Shown: positions 1 through 8,943, counted from the first letter of the stretch. The stretch: DNA of 64,000 nt from Streptomyces sp. NBC_01549 (GCF_026339955.1 NZ_JAPEPW010000001.1:4645001-4709000), one strand, 5' to 3'. Numbers and translations: made by a program. Notes: generated by a model not told the origin, from the letters alone.

Positions 1-1028
1 CGCTCGAGGACACGGCTCCCCGGAGGTCCACGAAGCCGGGGAAGCCGGAGAAGTCGGAGAAATCAGAGAGATCGGGGAAGGCGGAAAAGGGCGAGAAGGC
101 GACGAAGGCAACAAAGGCGGCGACGGACGCGAAGTCCGGACCCCGCGAGTCGGCCCCGCGTACCGCCGGCGACCACGTCCTCGCCTACGTCCGCGCCCAG
201 CGGGACGCGATCGTCGAGCTGGACCCCGCCGTCCGCCGCGACGTGCCCGACTCCGTGCACCGCATGCGCGTCGCCACCCGCCGCCTCCGCAGCACCTTCC
301 GCTCGTACGGCAAGGTCCTCGACCGCACCGTCACCGGCCCGGTCGGCGACGAGCTGAAGTGGCTCGCCGCCGAGCTGGGCGTCGACCGCGACCAGGAGGT
401 TCTCACCGAGCACCTGACGGCGGCGCTCGACGGCCTCCCGTCCGACCTGATCATGGGCCCCGTCCAGGACCGCCTGGACACCTGGTCGGGGGCCCGCCGC
501 TCCGGCTCCCGGCAACGCCTGATCGCCGTACTGGACGGCAGGCGCTACCTGGACCTGCTGACGACACTGGACACCCTGGTGGCCGGGCCGCCCCTGCTGG
601 AGGCGGCCTCGAAGGAGCCCGAGAAGGTGATCGCCAAGGCCGTACGGAAGGACTTCAAGAAGGTCGCCGACCTGGTAGGGCAGGCCCTGGAGCTGTCGCC
701 CGGCTCCGAGCGCGACCTCGCGATGCACGACGCCCGCAAGAAGGCCAAGCGCACGCGCTACGCGGCCGAGACGGCCACCCCCGCGCTCGGTGAACCCGCC
801 GCCGAGCTGGTCAAGTCGATGAAGTCCCTGCAGACCCTGCTGGGCGACCACCAGGACAGCGTGATGGTCCGCGAGACCCTGCGGGAGCTGGCGACCGAGG
901 CGCAGGGGGCGGACGAGAACGCGTTCACGTACGGGGTGCTGTACGGCCGTGAGGAGCAGCGGGCGGCGGCGGCGGAAGCGGCGCTGCCGGGGGAGTGGGA
1001 GGCGATCGAGGACAAGGGTGCCGTCTGA
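1..1028 (+). CDS. CHAD domain protein, 5'-truncated by window edge (probably CYTH-CHAD)
   Basis: Only the last 341 codons are present. The frame is open from the first bases, so the gene begins upstream. The first ~50 residues are a Lys/Ser/Glu/Ala-rich linker (EKSEK and KATKATKA runs). A CHAD domain follows, about residues 57-335. Its signature is seen twice, as the duplicated helical fold predicts: VHRMRVATRRLRS (His at about residue 86) and MHDARKKAKRTRY (about residue 241). CHAD domains bind polyphosphate and similar polyanions through such conserved His, Arg and Lys. In actinomycetes they usually follow a CYTH (triphosphate tunnel) domain, and the linker suggests that half is outside the window; this is inference. 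The next gene starts 81 bp downstream on the same strand. Confidence 0.85.
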   Translation, partial: LEDTAPRRSTKPGKPEKSEKSERSGKAEKGEKATKATKAATDAKSGPRESAPRTAGDHVLAYVRAQRDAIVELDPAVRRDVPDSVHRMRVATRRLRSTFRSYGKVLDRTVTGPVGDELKWLAAELGVDRDQEVLTEHLTAALDGLPSDLIMGPVQDRLDTWSGARRSGSRQRLIAVLDGRRYLDLLTTLDTLVAGPPLLEAASKEPEKVIAKAVRKDFKKVADLVGQALELSPGSERDLAMHDARKKAKRTRYAAETATPALGEPAAELVKSMKSLQTLLGDHQDSVMVRETLRELATEAQGADENAFTYGVLYGREEQRAAAAEAALPGEWEAIEDKGAV

Positions 1029-1109
1029 GGCGTACGGGGGCAGGCTCCGGCCGCGTTAGTCTGGATGGTCACCCCTGTCAGTACCTCCCAGCTCACGAAG
1101 GTTCGCGAG

Positions 1110-3080
1110 ATGCCTGCCGAAGCCGCTGTATCGGTGTTTCCACAGCTCGAAGCTCTGCTCCCGCATGTGCAGAAGCCGATCCAGTACGTCGGCGGAGAGC
1201 TCAACTCCACGGTCAAGCCCTGGGACGCCTGTGACGTCCGCTGGGCGCTGATGTACCCGGACGCCTACGAGGTCGGACTGCCCAACCAGGGCGTCATGAT
1301 CCTCTACGAGGTGCTGAACGAGCGCGAGGGCGTCCTCGCCGAGCGCACGTACAGCGTCTGGCCGGACCTGGAGGAGCTGATGCGTGAGCACCGGGTCCCC
1401 CAGTTCACGGTGGACAGCCACCGCCCGGTGAAGGCCTTCGACGTCTTCGGCCTGTCTTTCTCCACGGAGCTGGGCTACACGAACATGCTGACGGCCCTGG
1501 ACCTGGCCGGGATCCCGCTGGAGTCCAGGGACCGTACGCTCGACGACCCGATCGTCCTGGCCGGCGGCCACGCGGCGTTCAACCCCGAGCCGATCGCCGA
1601 CTTCATCGACGCGGCGATCATCGGTGATGGCGAGCAGGCCGTGCTCGACATGACGGAGATCATCCGGGCCTGGAAGGCGGAGGGCCGCCCGGGCGGCCGC
1701 GAGGAGGTCCTCTTCCGCCTGGCGAAGACGGGCAACGTCTACATTCCGGCGTTCTATGACGTCGAGTACCTCTCCGACGGCCGTATCGCCCGTGTCGTGC
1801 CCAACAAGTCGGGCGTCCCGTGGCGTGTGTCCAAACACACGGTCATGGACCTCGACGAGTGGCCGTACCCCAAGCAGCCGCTGGTCCCGCTGGCCGAGAC
1901 GGTCCACGAGCGGATGTCGGTGGAGATCTTCCGCGGCTGTACGCGCGGCTGCCGCTTCTGCCAGGCGGGCATGATCACCCGCCCGGTGCGCGAGCGCTCG
2001 ATCACGGGCATCGGCGAGATGGTGGAGAAGGGCCTGAAGGCGACGGGCTTCGAGGAGGTCGGCCTGCTGTCCCTCTCCTCCGCCGACCACTCGGAGATCG
2101 GCGACATCGCCAAGGGCCTGGCCGACCGTTACGAGGAAGACAAGATCGGCCTCTCCCTCCCCTCCACTCGCGTGGACGCCTTCAACGTCGACCTGGCGAA
2201 CGAGCTGACGAGGAACGGCCGTCGCTCCGGTCTGACCTTCGCGCCGGAGGGCGGCTCCGAGCGCATGCGCAAGGTCATCAACAAGATGGTCTCGGAGGAG
2301 GACCTCATCCGGACCGTCTCCACGGCGTACGGCAACGGCTGGCGTCAGGTGAAGCTGTACTTCATGTGCGGTCTGCCGACGGAGACGGACGACGACGTCC
2401 TGCAGATCGCCGACATGGCGATGAGCGTGATCGCCGAGGGACGCAAGGTCTCCGGCCAGAACGACATCCGCTGCACGGTGTCGATCGGCGGTTTCGTCCC
2501 CAAGCCCCACACCCCCTTCCAGTGGGCGCCCCAGCTCTCCGCCGAGGAGACGGACGCCCGCCTGGAGAAGCTCCGCGACAAGATCCGCGGCGACAAGAAG
2601 TACGGCCGCTCCATCGGCTTCCGGTACCACGACGGCAAGCCCGGCATCGTCGAGGGCCTGCTCTCCCGCGGTGACCGCCGCATCGGCGCCGTCATCCGCG
2701 CGGTCTACGAGGACGGCGGCCGCTTCGACGGCTGGCGCGAGCACTTCTCGTACGACCGCTGGATGGCCTGCGCCGAGAAGACCCTCCCCGCCTTCGGCGT
2801 GGACGTCGACTGGTACACCACCCGCGAGCGCACCTACGAGGAGGTCCTCCCCTGGGACCATCTCGACTCCGGCCTCGACAAGGACTGGCTCTGGGAGGAC
2901 TGGCAGGACGCCCTCGACGAGACGGAGGTCGAGGACTGCCGCTGGACCCCGTGCTTCGACTGCGGCGTCTGCCCTCAGATGGACACGAGCATCCAGATCG
3001 GCCCGACGGGCAAGAAGCTGCTGCCGCTGACCGTCAAGAACGCCGCCCCGGCCCCCGCTGGGAGCGGTCACGCGCACTGA
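1110..3080 (+). CDS. B12-binding domain radical SAM protein, TIGR03960 family
   Basis: 656 aa. An N-terminal B12-binding-like region (about residues 30-200) precedes a radical SAM core with the [4Fe-4S]-binding CxxxCxxC motif at C277, C281 and C284 (GCTRGCRFCQAG). The C-terminus has a second cysteine cluster at C610, C615, C618 and C621 that could hold another iron-sulfur cluster or metal. The ATG at 1110 was chosen because GAAGG at 1097-1101 gives an 8-nt spacing; an in-frame ATG at 1065 would add 15 residues with no clear ribosome binding site. The family is widespread and its reaction is unknown. In many bacteria this protein is fused or adjacent to a DUF2344 (TIGR03936) domain. Here the partner is encoded 5 kb downstream at 8125-8943. 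Confidence 0.93.
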   Translation: MPAEAAVSVFPQLEALLPHVQKPIQYVGGELNSTVKPWDACDVRWALMYPDAYEVGLPNQGVMILYEVLNEREGVLAERTYSVWPDLEELMREHRVPQFTVDSHRPVKAFDVFGLSFSTELGYTNMLTALDLAGIPLESRDRTLDDPIVLAGGHAAFNPEPIADFIDAAIIGDGEQAVLDMTEIIRAWKAEGRPGGREEVLFRLAKTGNVYIPAFYDVEYLSDGRIARVVPNKSGVPWRVSKHTVMDLDEWPYPKQPLVPLAETVHERMSVEIFRGCTRGCRFCQAGMITRPVRERSITGIGEMVEKGLKATGFEEVGLLSLSSADHSEIGDIAKGLADRYEEDKIGLSLPSTRVDAFNVDLANELTRNGRRSGLTFAPEGGSERMRKVINKMVSEEDLIRTVSTAYGNGWRQVKLYFMCGLPTETDDDVLQIADMAMSVIAEGRKVSGQNDIRCTVSIGGFVPKPHTPFQWAPQLSAEETDARLEKLRDKIRGDKKYGRSIGFRYHDGKPGIVEGLLSRGDRRIGAVIRAVYEDGGRFDGWREHFSYDRWMACAEKTLPAFGVDVDWYTTRERTYEEVLPWDHLDSGLDKDWLWEDWQDALDETEVEDCRWTPCFDCGVCPQMDTSIQIGPTGKKLLPLTVKNAAPAPAGSGHAH

Positions 3081-3263
3081 GGTGCGCGGGGCGCTCGATC
3101 GGGTGATCGAGGCCCTGGCGGGGGTGGGTGAGGGCGAGGTGGCTGGCGCCTTGGCTGCCGACGGCGCTTGTGTTTGTCGGAAGTCGGCGTCGGGCTGCGG
3201 CCCTCGAACACCCCTGCCGGGGCCCAGAGGCTCCTCGGACGTCCACTCGGTGGCGGAGTGGGT

Positions 3264-3285
3264 CTGAGGCCGATACGGGCCTCAG
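3264..3285. terminator. Small hairpin after the radical SAM gene
   Basis: An 8-bp inverted repeat (ctgaggcc / ggcctcag, 6-nt loop) lies in the 265-bp gap between the radical SAM gene and the fusion gene. There is no T-tract. It could be a weak factor-dependent terminator. Nothing else convincing was seen in this gap. Confidence 0.35.
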
Positions 3286-3345
3286 TGCGGCTACCGGCGG
3301 CTTTCCCGTCGGCCCCGCGCTGTTGCGGAGGGCAGTGGCCCGGCG

Positions 3346-5991
3346 TTGGAATCAAGTGTGAGGCACTTTGGCGGCGCCGAGTCTTCCAGCCGCCCCGCTC
3401 CGGGGACGGGGGCCGGCCGGAAAGGGCTCAAGAACGACGCCCTGGGCATGTTCTCCTCGTTGGCCATGGGCCTGGCCTCCACCGGCCCGGCGTACAGCCT
3501 GGCCGCCACGCTGGGCATCATCGTCGCCGGGGTCGGACTGCAGGCCCCGATCGTCACCATGCTGGCGTTCATCCCGATGCTGATGGTCGCGTACGCCTTC
3601 CGGGAGCTCAACGCGAGCAACGCCGACTGCGGGACCACCTTCACCTGGGCCACCCGAACCTTCGGACCGCGCACCGGCTGGATGGGCGGCTGGGGCCTCA
3701 TCGTCGCCAACATCATCGTCATGGCGAGCCTCGCCGAGATCGCCGCCACCTACGGCTTCCGGTTGGTGGGCCTGAACGGACTGGCGGAGAACCGGCTGTG
3801 GACCACCGTGGCGGGTATCGCCTGGATCGCCGTGCTGACGGTGGTCTGCTACGTCGGCATCGAGTTCTCCGCGGCTGTCCAGCGCTGGCTGTTGTTCCTG
3901 GAAGTGGTGATGCTGATCCTGTTCGCCGTCGCCGCGCTGGTCAGGGTCTACACCAGCCCTCCCCCGACGGCGATCCACGTCTCCGTCTCCTGGTTCAACC
4001 CCTTCGAGGTGCCCTCGGCAACAGCCCTGACCTCCGGTGTCCTCGCGGGGGTCTTCCTCTACTGGGGCTGGGACACCGCGTTCTCGGTCAACGAGGAAAC
4101 CGTCGACAGCAGGCGCGTCCCCGGGCGTGCCGCGGTCCTGTCCACCGTGCTGCTCCTGATCATGTACGGGCTGGTGTCCACTTCGACGCAGGCGTTCGCG
4201 GGAGTCGGCACCTCGGGTATCGGGCTCGGCAACACGCAGAACGCGGGCGACGTGTTCTCGGCAGTGGGCGAGGCCGTGTTCGGGAGCGACGAGGCGGGGC
4301 TGATCCTGTCGAGACTGCTGATCCTGATGGTGCTGACCTCCGCGTTGGCCTCCGCCGAGACCACCATCCTGCCCCTGGCCAGGACCGTCTTCTCCATGGC
4401 GGTCCACAAGGCCGTCCCCTCCCGGTTCGCCCGGGTCCACCGCAGGTTCCTCACCCCGACGTGGGGAACCGTCGGCATGGGTGCGGCGTCGATCGTCTTG
4501 CTGGTCCTGCTGACGGCGTTCAGCCGGAACGTCCTGGCGGACTCGATCGACTCGGTCGGTCTCGCGATCGCGTTCCAGTACGGACTGACCGGCTTCGCCT
4601 GCGTCTGGTACCACCGCAAGGTCCTCACCCGCAGTACCAAAGACCTGGTCTTCAAGGGCGTGTTGCCAGGGCTCGGCGGGCTGATCATGCTCCTGTTGTT
4701 CCTCTACGCCGCCTTCGTCGTCTACGCGGACCCCAGATACGGCACGACCAGCGTCGACCTGCCGCTGATCGGCAGGACGGGTGGGGTCACCGTCCTGGGT
4801 CTGGGCGCCCTGCTGCTCGGTCTCCTGCTGATGCCGATGGTCACCCGCGGCCACGCCGTGGCCCTCAAACTCCAGCGGAGCCTGCTTCCGCGCCACCTGC
4901 CACGGCACGCCGCCGTCGACTCGGCGAGCCGCTACCTGCCCGCCGACAGCGGATCCGGGGTGGGCGGCGACTGGTACGACGTCATCCCCCTGTCGGGCAC
5001 CCGGGTCGCCCTGGTCGTCGGGGACGTGCTCGGTCACGGCCTGCGCGCAGCGGCCACCATGGGGCGCCTGCGCACGGGTGTGCGCGTCCTGGCCCGGCTG
5101 GACCTGAGCCCGGACGAGCTCCTGTCCCGCCTCGACGACCTGGTCGAGCAGACCGCGTACGACGGCGGCGTCGGCCACGGCCCGGGTCACCTGAGGCCGC
5201 ACGCCGACGCGGCCCTGGGCGTGACCTGCCTGTACGCGGTGTACGACCCCGTCTCGGGGAAGTGCAGTCTGGCGCGGGCCGGGGAGTCGGTGCTGCTGGT
5301 CGTCGAACCGCACACGGGTGTCGTCGACCACCCGGAGCTGCCCCCCGGACCGCCGCTGGGAATCGGCGGCGTGCCCTACCAGAGCACGGATCTGGAGCTC
5401 CCGCCGGGCAGTCTCGTCGCCCTCTTCACGGGCGGCCTGCTCCAGGCGGCCGACGGCCGTGACGCCGGGCTCGCGCAGCTGTCCCAGGTCCTCGCCGACG
5501 ACCGAGCGTCCCTGGAGGAGTTGTGCGACCGGGCGGTGACCAGCCTGCTGCCCGGGGCGGTGGACGAGGACGCGACGCTGCTCGTCGCCCGCACACGGCT
5601 GCTCGACCGGAACCAGTTCACCCAGTGGGAGCTGTCCCCGGACCCGGCGGCGGTGGCCACCATCCGCACCGCCGTCAGCAAGCAGCTCCGCGACTGGGGG
5701 CTGGACGACCTGGCGTTCGCGAGCGAGCTCATCGTCAGCGAACTGGTCACCAACGCCATCCGCTACGTCGGCGGCCCGATCCAGGTACGCCTGATCCGCG
5801 ACCGGACCCTGATCTGCGAGGTCTCCGACACCGGCCACACCACGCCCAATCTGCGGCACGCCGCGAGCGACGACGAGGGAGGCCGGGGTCTGTTCATCAT
5901 CGCCCAGATGACCCACCACTGGGGCACGCGCTACACACCCACCGGCAAGACGATCTGGACCGAGCAGGACCTGTCACCGGCGGACGCGTGA
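3346..5991 (+). CDS. Fusion: APC amino-acid permease - SpoIIE-type PP2C phosphatase - HATPase (anti-sigma-like) kinase
   Basis: About 881 aa in three parts. Residues ~25-505 form a roughly 12-helix APC-family permease (conserved start near KNDALGMFSSLAMGLAS). Residues ~512-745 form a SpoIIE/RsbU-type PP2C domain with GGDWYDVI near residue 540 and GDVLGHGLRAAATM after it. Residues ~755-875 form a GHKL ATPase like RsbW, with an N-box (SELVTNAIRY near 800), a G1 box (VSDTG) and a G2 box (GGRGLFIIAQM near 845). The PP2C motif that normally reads TDG is TGG here (G696 in place of the metal-binding Asp), and the NAGH-like motif reads RAGE, so phosphatase activity may be weak or lost. The TTG at 3346 is uncertain: a GTG at 3358 with GGAA just upstream is an alternative. 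Role is inferred: membrane transport or solute sensing coupled to partner-switch signalling. Confidence 0.88.
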   Translation: MESSVRHFGGAESSSRPAPGTGAGRKGLKNDALGMFSSLAMGLASTGPAYSLAATLGIIVAGVGLQAPIVTMLAFIPMLMVAYAFRELNASNADCGTTFTWATRTFGPRTGWMGGWGLIVANIIVMASLAEIAATYGFRLVGLNGLAENRLWTTVAGIAWIAVLTVVCYVGIEFSAAVQRWLLFLEVVMLILFAVAALVRVYTSPPPTAIHVSVSWFNPFEVPSATALTSGVLAGVFLYWGWDTAFSVNEETVDSRRVPGRAAVLSTVLLLIMYGLVSTSTQAFAGVGTSGIGLGNTQNAGDVFSAVGEAVFGSDEAGLILSRLLILMVLTSALASAETTILPLARTVFSMAVHKAVPSRFARVHRRFLTPTWGTVGMGAASIVLLVLLTAFSRNVLADSIDSVGLAIAFQYGLTGFACVWYHRKVLTRSTKDLVFKGVLPGLGGLIMLLLFLYAAFVVYADPRYGTTSVDLPLIGRTGGVTVLGLGALLLGLLLMPMVTRGHAVALKLQRSLLPRHLPRHAAVDSASRYLPADSGSGVGGDWYDVIPLSGTRVALVVGDVLGHGLRAAATMGRLRTGVRVLARLDLSPDELLSRLDDLVEQTAYDGGVGHGPGHLRPHADAALGVTCLYAVYDPVSGKCSLARAGESVLLVVEPHTGVVDHPELPPGPPLGIGGVPYQSTDLELPPGSLVALFTGGLLQAADGRDAGLAQLSQVLADDRASLEELCDRAVTSLLPGAVDEDATLLVARTRLLDRNQFTQWELSPDPAAVATIRTAVSKQLRDWGLDDLAFASELIVSELVTNAIRYVGGPIQVRLIRDRTLICEVSDTGHTTPNLRHAASDDEGGRGLFIIAQMTHHWGTRYTPTGKTIWTEQDLSPADA

Positions 5992-6074
5992 TCGGTGGCG
6001 TGATGGCGCACCTGACTCTTCGCCCAGCGCCTCGACTTCGCCCGGCTCCTCGACACCTTCGCTGTCCGGCCTGC

Positions 6075-6100
6075 GCCTGGGCCCGGGCCTCGGCCCAGGC
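6075..6100. terminator. Probable bidirectional terminator between convergent genes
   Basis: A 9-bp stem (gcctgggcc / ggcccaggc, 8-nt loop) sits between the convergent fusion gene and the TerD-like gene, where a shared terminator is expected. There is no T-run. Confidence 0.5.
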
Positions 6101-6147
6101 CCAGCGCGGTGCGGTGCGGGAGCCTCGTTCTACCTACTGAGGTCGGA

Positions 6148-6732
6148 CTACTTGCTGACGGCGAAGCGCATCAGGGCGTGCTCGTCACCCTGCTTGATCT
6201 TCCCCGTCACATTGATGACCTCGAGCTTCCAGCTGCCGCCGACCCGAACGGCCTTGGCCACGGCACACCCGTTGTCCTGGGTGAGCAGGCTCGGCCAGAT
6301 GTCGGCGACCTGCTGAGTGGTGCCGCCGGTCGCGTCGTACACCTTGAAGCTGATGTTGCGTGCCTTCTGGAAGGAACTGCTCTTCTTGAAGGCGGCGGCG
6401 ACGAACACGATCGACGTGATGTTGGGCGGTATCCGGGCGAACTCGACCGTCACTGTCTCGTCGTCGCCCTCCCCGTGCCCGGTCTGGTTGTCACCGCTGT
6501 GGACCAGGGAACCGTTGCCCATGGGGTCGAGGGAGTCGAGCCCTGCCAGACGCACCGGGTCCGCGCCCTGCATCGCGATGGCGATCAGGTCCAGGTCGGT
6601 GCCGGTCTTGCGGCGGAGTACGCCCATCACTCCACCGCTGCTGCCCGCGGTGGGATCCCAGGACACTCCGATGGACAGATGGGTGACTCCGTCCAGATCC
6701 GCCGGGCCGTCTTCTTTAGTGAGCGTAATCAT
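6148..6732 (-). CDS. TerD family protein
   Basis: 194 aa, about the usual TerD/CABP size. The start ATG (MITLTKEDG) at 6732 is the family start; the frame stays open further upstream only because of high GC. Calcium-binding TerD motifs are present: GVSWDP near the start, TDLDLIAIAM, and the acidic loop HSGDNQTGHGEGDDE. TerD proteins of the tellurite-resistance/stress module bind Ca2+ and are thought to work at the cytoplasmic membrane. Streptomyces carry many paralogues linked to differentiation and stress. No terC or other ter gene is adjacent, so the role is unassigned. An AGAGG about 11 nt before the ATG is the likely ribosome binding site. It is convergent with the permease-phosphatase-kinase fusion and divergent from the membrane repeat gene. 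Confidence 0.9.
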   Translation of the reverse strand: MITLTKEDGPADLDGVTHLSIGVSWDPTAGSSGGVMGVLRRKTGTDLDLIAIAMQGADPVRLAGLDSLDPMGNGSLVHSGDNQTGHGEGDDETVTVEFARIPPNITSIVFVAAAFKKSSSFQKARNISFKVYDATGGTTQQVADIWPSLLTQDNGCAVAKAVRVGGSWKLEVINVTGKIKQGDEHALMRFAVSK

Positions 6733-6921
6733 GCGTGGATCATCCTCTTGGAGACGGGACTGCGACACGCAAAGTGTGCCCGGAGTTCCTGGCGCTTCCC
6801 TGGCGGGGGTTGGGAGCTGCTCTTGGCCGGGCGGAACAGTACGACCACCGGATGTTCCACCGGGAGTGCAACCGGCCTCCTGGCGTGCATCCAGATGCCG
6901 CGCTGACGCGTCTACAACGGT

Positions 6922-8118
6922 ATGGATCTGGAAAAGTCGCCTGCTGAGCGACCCGCAGTACCGGCCGAGGGGTGCCTCACGGTCGCGATCCGCCTGCCCG
7001 TGCGGATCGTCGTCCTTGTGCTCGTCGTGCCGGTACGCATGCTGTGGGACGCCCTGGTGGTCGGCGGAAGGTTTCTGCTGGACACCGTGCTGCGCCCGCT
7101 GGGGCGGGTGCTCCGGCGGGTGGCGTGGGCGGTGTTCGTCTGGCCGTGGCTGACGCTGTGGCGCCATGCCGTGGTGCCGGCCGGAAAGGCGCTGGCGTGG
7201 CTCGGGTACGTGCTGCTCGTCGTGCCCGCCGTGTGGATGTACGAGACGGTGCTCACGCCCGTCGGACACGCGATCGCCTGGGCGGCGCGGGGCGTCGGCG
7301 CCGGGCTCATGTGGGTCCTCCGCGGTGTCGGCGCCGGGTTCGCGTGGGTGTTTCGTGGCATCGGGGCCGTACTCGCCTGGGTGTACGCCCGGGTGCTGGC
7401 CCCCGTCGGACGGGCCGTCGCCTGGCTGCTCAGGGGCCTCGGGATCGGGTTCGGGGCGGTCGGGCTCGGGGTGTACCGGGCGGTGGCCTGGCTGGTCCGC
7501 CATCTGATCGTCGTACCGGCGCTGTGGCTGTACGAGTGGATCCTCGCCCCCGTCGGACGGGCGATCGCGTGGGCGGCGCGCGGACTCGGGTGGCTCGTAC
7601 GGATGATCTTCACCGGGATCGGCGCCGCGCTCTATTGGACCCTGCGCGTTCTGCTCGTGCTGCCCGCCCTCGCCCTGTGGCGCTGGGTGCTCGTACCGGT
7701 CGGGCGCGTCCTCGCCGTCGTCGCGCGGGAGGTCGGGGACGCGCTCGGGCACGCCTGGCGGGTGGCCGGACACCTCTCGCTCGCCGTCGGCCGGTTCCTC
7801 GGACGACTCTTCCGGTGGATCTTCGTCGAGCCCGTGCGGTGGGTGTACCGCAGTGTGCTGACGCCGGTCGGACACGTCGTCCGGGACACCGTCCTGCGGC
7901 CCGCCGCCGAGGCCGCGCGCAGTGTGGGCCGCGTGACCCGGCAGGCCCTGGCCACCGCCCGCGAGGCGGCGCGGCAGACCCGCGCCGATATCCGCCGCAT
8001 GCTCTTCGGCACGCCCCGGGAGACCGGGCGGGTGCCCCTGGCGAAGGTTCCGCGGGAACCGGGAGCCGCCGAGACACGTACTCTAGGTAGCAGTACGACG
8101 GCTCTCACGAAGGACTGA
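6922..8118 (+). CDS. Trp-rich hydrophobic repeat protein, multi-pass membrane, function unknown
   Basis: 398 aa, not recognised as a named family. After a short polar start (MDLEKSPAERPAVPAEG) it is made of about seven imperfect units of 30-45 residues, each built round an aromatic-x-x-V/I-L-x-PVG-H/R core: LDTVLRPLGR, WRHAVVPAGK, YETVLTPVGH, YARVLAPVGR, YEWILAPVGR, WRWVLVPVGR, YRSVLTPVGH. Between the cores are long hydrophobic or Gly/Ala-rich stretches with Arg at regular spacing. The last ~80 residues are basic and helical (RQALATAREAARQTRADIRR), probably cytoplasmic. The pattern suggests many short membrane-embedded or amphipathic helices. It ends seven bases before the likely start of the DUF2344 gene, so the two may be translationally coupled. 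Any function would be a guess. Confidence 0.8.
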   Translation: MDLEKSPAERPAVPAEGCLTVAIRLPVRIVVLVLVVPVRMLWDALVVGGRFLLDTVLRPLGRVLRRVAWAVFVWPWLTLWRHAVVPAGKALAWLGYVLLVVPAVWMYETVLTPVGHAIAWAARGVGAGLMWVLRGVGAGFAWVFRGIGAVLAWVYARVLAPVGRAVAWLLRGLGIGFGAVGLGVYRAVAWLVRHLIVVPALWLYEWILAPVGRAIAWAARGLGWLVRMIFTGIGAALYWTLRVLLVLPALALWRWVLVPVGRVLAVVAREVGDALGHAWRVAGHLSLAVGRFLGRLFRWIFVEPVRWVYRSVLTPVGHVVRDTVLRPAAEAARSVGRVTRQALATAREAARQTRADIRRMLFGTPRETGRVPLAKVPREPGAAETRTLGSSTTALTKD

Positions 8119-8124
8119 ACGACA

Positions 8125-8943
8125 CTGGGCAAGCGACAGCCCGAAGGCCCGCCGCCCGCACCCGCGGTGCAGCGCATCCGACTGCGCTACACCAAGCGCG
8201 GCCGCCTCCGGTTCACCAGCCACCGTGACTTCCAGCGCGCTTTCGAGCGTGCGCTGCGCCGTGCCGAGGTGCCGATGGCGTACTCGGCGGGGTTCACGCC
8301 GCATCCGAAGGTGTCGTACGCCAATGCCGCACCCACCGGCACGGGCAGCGAGGCGGAGTACCTGGAGATCGCGCTCACCCAGACGCGTGACCCTCAGAAG
8401 CTGCGCGAGCTCCTCGACGAGTCGCTGCCCGACGGGCTCGACGTCATCGACGCGGTCGAGGCCCGCACCTCGGGTCTCGCCGACCGGCTTACCGCATCCG
8501 TCTGGGAGCTGCGCCTCGACGGCGTGGCCCTCGAGGACGCGGAGCGCGCGGTCGACGCCTTCAAGTCGGCCGACGCGGTGGAAGTCCAGCGCAGGACCAA
8601 GAACGGGATGCGCACCTTCGACGCCCGCAGTGCCGTGGCGGACCTCGAGGCGCACAGTCCGCAGGCCGATAGGCCGACCGACCAGCCCTGTGCGATACTG
8701 CGGCTGGTTGTTCGGCACGTGACGCCTGCCGTACGACCCGACGACGTCCTGTCCGGTCTTCGCGCCGTGGCCGACCTGGCGCCGCCGGTCCCCGCAGCGG
8801 TGACCAGGCTGGCGCAGGGGCTGTTCGATGAAGAGACCGGCACGGTGACCGACCCGCTCGCGCCCGACCGCGAGGCAGTCATGGCCGCCCCAGCCGATCG
8901 CACAGGGGCCGCCGAAGCTGCCGCCGCGAAGGCGTCGGCGTAA
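8125..8943 (+). CDS. DUF2344 / TIGR03936 radical SAM-associated protein, possible CTG start
   Basis: 258 aa from the GTG at 8167, or 272 aa if translation begins at the CTG at 8125. The DUF2344 core is clear (RIRLRYTKRGRLRFTSHRD, then AYSAGFTPHPKVSYANA). The frame is open back to the TGA at 8116 that ends the previous gene. AAGGA at 8110-8114 lies 10 nt before CTG 8125, whereas GTG 8167 has no good ribosome binding site. The extra residues (GKRQPEGPPPAPAVQ) resemble, as I recall, the annotated N-terminus of Streptomyces homologues; that is memory, not a search. The family pairs with TIGR03960 radical SAM proteins (here at 1110-3080), sometimes in one polypeptide. It is followed by rne after 261 bp. 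Biochemical role unknown. Confidence 0.87.
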   Translation: MGKRQPEGPPPAPAVQRIRLRYTKRGRLRFTSHRDFQRAFERALRRAEVPMAYSAGFTPHPKVSYANAAPTGTGSEAEYLEIALTQTRDPQKLRELLDESLPDGLDVIDAVEARTSGLADRLTASVWELRLDGVALEDAERAVDAFKSADAVEVQRRTKNGMRTFDARSAVADLEAHSPQADRPTDQPCAILRLVVRHVTPAVRPDDVLSGLRAVADLAPPVPAAVTRLAQGLFDEETGTVTDPLAPDREAVMAAPADRTGAAEAAAAKASA

